NCBI GenBank assembly: GCA_009703545.1
Contig: WLFX01000024.1
Location: 1-9,907, forward strand
Source: Actinomycetota bacterium
Lineage (GTDB): Bacteria; Actinomycetota; Actinomycetes; Actinomycetales; Microbacteriaceae
Direction: 5' to 3'
DNA length: 9,907 nt
Translations under genes and position numbers: made by a program
Shown here: positions 5,698-9,907 of the stretch, in pieces
Layout: each line of letters opens with the position of its first letter
Numbering within the stretch: the first letter of the stretch is position 1
The notes under the pieces: generated by a model
Told to the model about the DNA's origin: nothing
What the model saw: the letters and a program-made list of their open reading frames with translations, nothing else
Databases searched by the model: none

Positions 5698-7167
5698 ATG
5701 ACCAGTGTCTCTCACTCCCGTTCACTTGTTCCGGCTGATGTTTTAGTCCTCGTCGCGACGAAAACCCAGGACGGCGAAATGTCCCACGGCATTCGCGGGA
5801 AGTTGGGACGGTGGCTGACCGACGCAATCGATCGCGTCGGTTTCGACGGCGGAACAGATTCCGTGTCGATTTTGCCCGCCCCTCAGTGGAGTGACTATCG
5901 CACAATCGCACTCGTCGGTTTCGGGTCCGGCCCGAAGCGGATTTCCAACCTTCGTTACGCCGCCGCGACGGCAACGCGAACGCTCTCTGGACACGTGGTG
6001 GTCAACATTCCGACCCGGTCCGGTGCAGAGGCAACCGCAATTGCCGAGGGTGCCCTTCTAGGTTCGCTCAAGACAATGTCGCGCAAGAGCGGTGATCGCC
6101 CTGCGGTCATCACTGACCTCACACTGGTCTCGCGTCACGCCCCACTATTCGACGACGTCCGACCGGGGGTTAAGGCCGTCGGAGTCGTTCGCGACCTAGT
6201 TACCGAGGTTCCCAACATTCTGAGTCCAGAAGAATTAGCGCGGAGAGTCGTCGAGCTGTCGAGCGGCACAGAACTTCGAGTCGAAGTTCTCGACGAACAC
6301 GCGCTTGAGCGTGGTGCGTACGGAGGCATTCTGGGAATCGGTGCGGGTTCGGCCCGTCCGCCGCGACTTGTGATTGTTCGATATTCGCCGAAGGGAGCGA
6401 CGCGACAAATCGCGCTCGTCGGGAAGGGCATCACGTTCGACACCGGCGGATTGTCGATTAAGCCGGCAAACTCGATGCTCGGTATGAAGTACGACATGAC
6501 CGGCGCTGCGACGGTTTTCGCGGTCACACGGGCAATCGCGGAACGGAAACTCCCCATCGCCGTGACGGCGTGGTTGTGTATCGCCGAGAACATGCCGTCG
6601 GGCACCGCGATTCGACCGAACGATGTCATCACCATTCGGGGCGGAAAAACGGTGGAAGTGACAAATACGGACGCCGAGGGTCGTGTTGTCCTCGCAGACG
6701 GTCTCGTTGCCGCGAGCGAGGAGAACCCTGATTACATCGTTGATGTCGCAACCCTCACCGGCTCTGCCCGCGTTGCCCTAGGCCACCGGATCGCGGGCCT
6801 CATGGGCGATGACGAGGTGACGACGGCGTTGAAGACCGCGTCAGACACCGTCGGCGAAGAAACGTGGGCGATGCCGTTGCCGGACTACTTGTTGCCGATT
6901 TTGGCGAGCGATGTCGCGGATATTGCAAATTCTAAAGTCGGGAATACGGCGGGCGGAATGCTGATCGGTGGAATATTTCTCCGTGAATTCGTCGGGTTGG
7001 GTGCCGACGGCAACCGCATCCCGTGGGCACATCTCGACATCGCCGGACCTGCCAACAACGCGTTTGCGCCCTACGGATTTGTTCCCAAGGGCGCGACGGG
7101 AACGATGGTGCGAACCCTCATCGAATTCGCCCGTCGGCTGGCAGACAGCCCCGCGAACACGCGGTAG
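5698..7167 (+). CDS. pepA: Leucyl aminopeptidase (peptidase family M17)
   Basis: A cytosolic metallo-aminopeptidase that removes N-terminal residues, preferably Leu and other hydrophobics, from peptides; the family forms hexamers and uses two divalent metal ions. It has 489 residues, normal for the family. The N-terminal M17 domain spans about 1-170 (for example TIALVGFGSGPK at 69-80). The catalytic domain follows, with metal ligands by motif: Lys243 (VGKGITF), Asp248 (FDTGG), Asp266 (KYDMTGAA), and Asp325 and Glu327 in the family signature NTDAEGRV (323-330). Lys255 and Arg329 match the catalytic Lys and Arg. NSKVGNTAGGMLIGGIFLREF (411-431) and WAHLDIAGPANN (443-454) complete the fold. All key residues are present. 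It is the first gene of the plus-strand run, 75 bases before lpdA. The reading frame is open far upstream, through the region opposite the PAC2 gene, but homology begins only after this ATG. Confidence 0.95.
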   Translation: MTSVSHSRSLVPADVLVLVATKTQDGEMSHGIRGKLGRWLTDAIDRVGFDGGTDSVSILPAPQWSDYRTIALVGFGSGPKRISNLRYAAATATRTLSGHVVVNIPTRSGAEATAIAEGALLGSLKTMSRKSGDRPAVITDLTLVSRHAPLFDDVRPGVKAVGVVRDLVTEVPNILSPEELARRVVELSSGTELRVEVLDEHALERGAYGGILGIGAGSARPPRLVIVRYSPKGATRQIALVGKGITFDTGGLSIKPANSMLGMKYDMTGAATVFAVTRAIAERKLPIAVTAWLCIAENMPSGTAIRPNDVITIRGGKTVEVTNTDAEGRVVLADGLVAASEENPDYIVDVATLTGSARVALGHRIAGLMGDDEVTTALKTASDTVGEETWAMPLPDYLLPILASDVADIANSKVGNTAGGMLIGGIFLREFVGLGADGNRIPWAHLDIAGPANNAFAPYGFVPKGATGTMVRTLIEFARRLADSPANTR

Positions 7168-7231
7168 GCTCGAAGGCGGTTCTCACTGGGTTTCAGCATC
7201 TCCCGCGTGGCCCGGTTCCATTCACAATTTC

Positions 7232-7237
7232 AAGGAG
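7232..7237 (+). promoter_or_regulatory. Ribosome binding site that decides the lpdA start
   Basis: AAGGAG lies five bases before GTG at 7243. It selects that codon over an in-frame GTG at 7207, whose extra twelve residues (MARFHSQFQGVL) are not part of the family's N-terminus. Confidence 0.8.
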
Positions 7238-7242
7238 TGTTG

Positions 7243-8616
7243 GTGGCTGACGTAGCAGTAGATCTCGTCGTTCTTGGTGGCGGAAGTGGCGGTTATTCGG
7301 CCGCACTCCGAGCAAGTCAATTGGGCATGAGCGTCGCGCTCGTTGAAAAAGACAAAGTCGGTGGGACCTGTTTGCACGTCGGTTGTATCCCGACAAAGGC
7401 GCTGCTTCACTCCGCTGAAATCGCCGACAGCGTTCGCGACGCGGCACGGTTTGGGGTTGACGCGACGCTCGCTGGAATCGACGTCGCCGCGGTCTCGACG
7501 TATCGACAAGGAATCATCGATTCCAAGTTCAAAGGACTTCAAGGGCTTCTCAAAGCTCGTGGCATAACCACGTACGACGGACACGGAAAACTCACCTCGC
7601 CCAATACTGTCCAGGTGGGCGACACGACCATCACGGGGACGAACGTTGTTCTTGCGACTGGCTCGTACTCGAAGACGCTCCCGGGGCTTGACATCGGCGG
7701 TCGCTTCCTGACGTCTGAACAGGCCATCACGCTGGACTACGTTCCCCAAAGCGCCATCGTCCTCGGCGGTGGCGTTATCGGTGTCGAGTTCTCGTCCGTC
7801 TGGAAATCGTGGGGTACCGACGTGACGATCATTGAAGGGCTCCCGCGCCTCGTCCCGAACGAAGACGAGTCGGTCTCCAAGCAATTCGAGCGCGCCTTCC
7901 GCAAACGCGGAATTGAATTCAAAACCGGCGTGCGCTTCGAGAGCGCAACTCAGGACGCCAACGGCGTTACCGTCACTCTCGAAGGCGGTGAAACCCTCAC
8001 CGCGGATGTCTTGCTCGTCGCCATCGGTCGCGGGGCTCAGACCGCAAACTGCGGCTTCGAGGAACTCGGCATCACGATGGATCGTGGGTACGTCATCACG
8101 AACGAACGTTTACTCACCAACATCCCCGGCGTTTACGCCGTCGGTGACATCGTCCCAGGACTCCAGCTCGCCCACCGCGGTTATCAGCACGGGATCTTCG
8201 TCGCTGAAGAAATTGCTGGACTGAATCCGATGGTTGTTTCTGACATCAACATTCCAAAAGTCACCTACTCCGAACCGGAAATCGCCTCGGTTGGTTTGTC
8301 TGAAATCGCGGCGAAAGAAAAGTATGGCGACGCGGCAATAGCCATTTATGACTACAACCTTGCCGGTAACGGAAAGAGTCACATTCTCGAAACAGCCGGA
8401 TCGATCAAGGTCATTCGAGTTGTCGACGGACCCGTTGTAGGCGTTCACATGATTGGGGCGCGCGTCGGCGAACTCATTGGTGAGGCGCAGATGATTGTCA
8501 ATTGGGAGGCGCACCCCGAAGACGTCGCGCCACATCTTCACGCACATCCCACCCAAAACGAAGCACTTGGCGAAGCGTTCCTCGCTCTCGCGGGCAAGCC
8601 GCTTCACGCGATGTAG
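7243..8616 (+). CDS. lpdA: Dihydrolipoyl dehydrogenase (E3)
   Basis: The flavoprotein E3 that reoxidises dihydrolipoyl groups of 2-oxo acid dehydrogenase complexes (and of glycine cleavage, if present) and reduces NAD+. From GTG at 7243 it has 457 residues, normal for the family. Seen: the FAD-binding VLGGGSGGYSAA (10-21); the redox-active disulfide in GGTCLHVGCIPTKALL, Cys43 and Cys48; the NAD-binding loop IVLGGGVIGVEF (172-183); the second FAD motif GVYAVGD (296-302); and the C-terminal interface motif HPTQNEALGEAF (435-446), with His435 and Glu440 as the catalytic His-Glu pair. All active-site residues are intact. The E2 gene starts 26 bases downstream, as expected of genes whose products act together. 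The spacing from pepA (75 bases) shows no clear promoter or terminator, so read-through from pepA is possible. Confidence 0.95.
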   Translation: MADVAVDLVVLGGGSGGYSAALRASQLGMSVALVEKDKVGGTCLHVGCIPTKALLHSAEIADSVRDAARFGVDATLAGIDVAAVSTYRQGIIDSKFKGLQGLLKARGITTYDGHGKLTSPNTVQVGDTTITGTNVVLATGSYSKTLPGLDIGGRFLTSEQAITLDYVPQSAIVLGGGVIGVEFSSVWKSWGTDVTIIEGLPRLVPNEDESVSKQFERAFRKRGIEFKTGVRFESATQDANGVTVTLEGGETLTADVLLVAIGRGAQTANCGFEELGITMDRGYVITNERLLTNIPGVYAVGDIVPGLQLAHRGYQHGIFVAEEIAGLNPMVVSDINIPKVTYSEPEIASVGLSEIAAKEKYGDAAIAIYDYNLAGNGKSHILETAGSIKVIRVVDGPVVGVHMIGARVGELIGEAQMIVNWEAHPEDVAPHLHAHPTQNEALGEAFLALAGKPLHAM

Positions 8617-8642
8617 CACCTGTTCAAGGAGAACGAATCAAC

Positions 8643-9907
8643 ATGAGCACGAACGTCAACCTTCCCGCACTTGGTGAAAGCGTTACCGAGGGGACCGTGA
8701 CTCGCTGGCTGAAGAAAGTCGGAGACACGGTGGCCGTCGATGAGCCCATTGTCGAAGTGTCTACCGACAAGGTCGATACCGAAATCCCGTCGCCCGTCGC
8801 CGGAGTCATTGAAGAGATTTTCGCCCAGGAAGACGAGACCGTCGAAGTTGGCGCTCCGCTCGCTCGCATCGGAGAAGGTAGCGGTGCCGCTCCCGTCGCG
8901 CCGGTCGAAGCTCCGGCTGCACCCGTTGTCGATGTTCCCGCGGCACCTGAGCCCCCGGTTGTTGAGGTCGTGCAAGCTCCCGTCGCTGCGCAACCCGTGG
9001 TTGTTCCTCCCGTGATGTCCGAGCCGGTTATTCTCACCCCTCCAGTGGTCGCTGCTGCTCCCGTCCAGACCGCGCCCGTTGTCCAGACCGCGCCCGTCGT
9101 GCCACCGACCCCACGTTTTGGGAATCCGTACGTTAGCCCGATCGTGCGCAAGCTAGCCCATGATCGTGGCGTCGATCTGGCTGGAGTAGTCGGGACCGGA
9201 ATCGGTGGTCGTATCCGCAAGGAGGACGTTCTCGCTGCAGAAACTGGTGCGAATTCCTCCTTTCCGGCGGTAGTAGTACCGGCAACTGTGCCAGCCCCGG
9301 TCGCGGCATCCATCTCCCGCGATGACGCAGTACCGCTCGCGACATCAGAACTTCGCGGATCCCGTGTGCCGATGTCCCGACTGAGGAAAGTCATCGCAGA
9401 ACGCGCAGTACTGTCAATGGTCTCCACAGCCCAACTCACCACGGTCGTTGAGATAGATGTGACGAACGTTTCGACCCTGCGCGACGACATCAAGGCCGAC
9501 TTTCAATCCAAAACCGGCCAGAAACTCACATTCCTGCCCTTCTTTGTTAAAGCGTCGGTCGAAGCACTCCAAGCCTTCCCCATCATCAACAGCACCGTCC
9601 AAGGAGACGACATCGTCTACCCGGCCTTCGAAAACATCTCGATTGCGGTTGACACCGAACGTGGTCTCCTCACCCCTGTCGTGAAGAACGCAGGCGGGAA
9701 GAGCATTGCGGCGCTGTCGGCAGAGATTGCAGACCTCGCGGACCGAACGCGTAGCAACAAACTCACTCCGGACGAACTGCAAGGTGGCACATTCACTGTT
9801 ACCAACACGGGTTCACGTGGCGCGTTGTTCGATACTCCCGTCGTATTCCTTCCTCAATCGGCCATTTTGGGACTCGGCACGGTCGTCAAGCGACCCGTCG
9901 TTATGGG
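8643..9907 (+). CDS. sucB: Dihydrolipoamide acyltransferase E2 (SucB type), cut by window edge
   Basis: The lipoyl-bearing E2 core of a 2-oxo acid dehydrogenase complex; it takes the acyl group from E1 and passes it to CoA. My translation gives 421 codons, open to the window end. Residues 1-78 form one lipoyl domain, with Lys43 in VEVSTDKVDTEIPSP as the lipoylation site. A long Pro/Ala/Val linker follows (about 80-158). Residues 162-199 form a peripheral subunit-binding domain (YVSPIVRKLAHDRGVDL then GTGIGGRIRKEDVL) that docks E1 or E3. The acyltransferase domain begins near 240 (RVPMSRLRKVIAERA); the catalytic H-x3-DG motif lies beyond the window. The start ATG has AAGGAGA ten bases upstream. 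In many Actinobacteria the 2-oxoglutarate E1 carries its own fused acyltransferase domain, so this protein may mainly serve pyruvate dehydrogenase despite the SucB name. Only one lipoyl domain is present; some actinobacterial relatives have two or more. Confidence 0.93.
   Translation, partial: MSTNVNLPALGESVTEGTVTRWLKKVGDTVAVDEPIVEVSTDKVDTEIPSPVAGVIEEIFAQEDETVEVGAPLARIGEGSGAAPVAPVEAPAAPVVDVPAAPEPPVVEVVQAPVAAQPVVVPPVMSEPVILTPPVVAAAPVQTAPVVQTAPVVPPTPRFGNPYVSPIVRKLAHDRGVDLAGVVGTGIGGRIRKEDVLAAETGANSSFPAVVVPATVPAPVAASISRDDAVPLATSELRGSRVPMSRLRKVIAERAVLSMVSTAQLTTVVEIDVTNVSTLRDDIKADFQSKTGQKLTFLPFFVKASVEALQAFPIINSTVQGDDIVYPAFENISIAVDTERGLLTPVVKNAGGKSIAALSAEIADLADRTRSNKLTPDELQGGTFTVTNTGSRGALFDTPVVFLPQSAILGLGTVVKRPVVM
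9063..9098 (+). repeat. 18-bp tandem duplication in the sucB linker
   Basis: Two adjacent 18-base copies (9063-9080 and 9081-9098) differ only in the last base, T versus C. They encode successive (V)QTAPV steps in the Pro/Ala/Val-rich hinge between the lipoyl and subunit-binding domains, where length changes are tolerated. Confidence 0.9.

Noticed and set aside
7207..7242. An upstream GTG start for lpdA adding twelve residues.
   Set aside because: There is no ribosome site for it, whereas AAGGAG is ideally placed for GTG 7243, where the family's N-terminus begins.
8624..9493. A 289-codon minus-strand open frame rich in Thr and Gly.
   Set aside because: It is antisense to the sucB lipoyl domain and Pro/Ala/Val linker; its composition is explained by that linker.
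1..9907. Search for mobile elements, CRISPR arrays, tRNA/rRNA genes and defence genes.
   Set aside because: None seen. The repeats present are in-frame coding repeats without spacer structure, and all open frames over 300 codons that are not shadows match core genes.

Overview
The window looks like chromosomal core DNA from an actinobacterium of moderate GC content, most likely a Microbacteriaceae-type lineage. The reasons are: an actinobacterial-style ParE; a principal sigma factor with a long Lys/Ala/Pro-rich N-terminus; a DUF7455 mini-protein beside them; a MurT/GatD-type pair; and a leucyl aminopeptidase - lipoamide dehydrogenase - lipoyl acyltransferase row. Lineage is inferred from protein sequence and gene order by eye only. 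There is no sign of phage, insertion sequences, CRISPR, tRNA or rRNA, and no gap over 300 bases without a gene.

Layout. Positions 1-587 (minus) hold the first 195 codons of parE, cut by the window edge. Divergent to it, 759-983 (plus) is a small zinc-ribbon-like DUF7455 protein. From 5649 down to 1029 all genes are on the minus strand: a PAC2-family protein, a composite hairpin, sigA, a MurT-like Mur ligase and a GatD-like protein. The last three are coupled very tightly (TAATG between sigA and murT, GTGA between murT and gatD). From 5698 to the end everything is on the plus strand: pepA, lpdA and the first 421 codons of sucB (E2), cut by the window edge. The PAC2 and pepA genes diverge from a 48-bp gap in which each start codon sits six bases after a TAnnnT -10-like hexamer. 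This arrangement suggests two leaderless transcripts.

Function. ParE (chromosome decatenation) and SigA (housekeeping transcription) are core information-processing proteins. LpdA (E3) and SucB (E2) belong to the pyruvate / 2-oxoglutarate dehydrogenase system. PepA is a dizinc-type M17 aminopeptidase. MurT and GatD normally work together to amidate the alpha-carboxyl of D-Glu in the peptidoglycan stem peptide.

Most interesting point. The GatD-like protein keeps the fold-level landmarks of GatD but lacks both catalytic residues: the nucleophile Cys position is His91 and the catalytic His position is Ile191. The usual GGG and CGGYQ motifs are also gone. The partner MurT keeps its ATP loop, four-Cys zinc site and conserved C-terminal Asp, but looks altered at other usually conserved motifs. 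Such a pair probably cannot deliver glutamine-derived ammonia. Microbacteriaceae are known for group-B peptidoglycan, cross-linked through the very D-Glu alpha-carboxyl that MurT/GatD would otherwise amidate. The pair may therefore be a repurposed ligase that attaches an amino acid there; this is a hypothesis.
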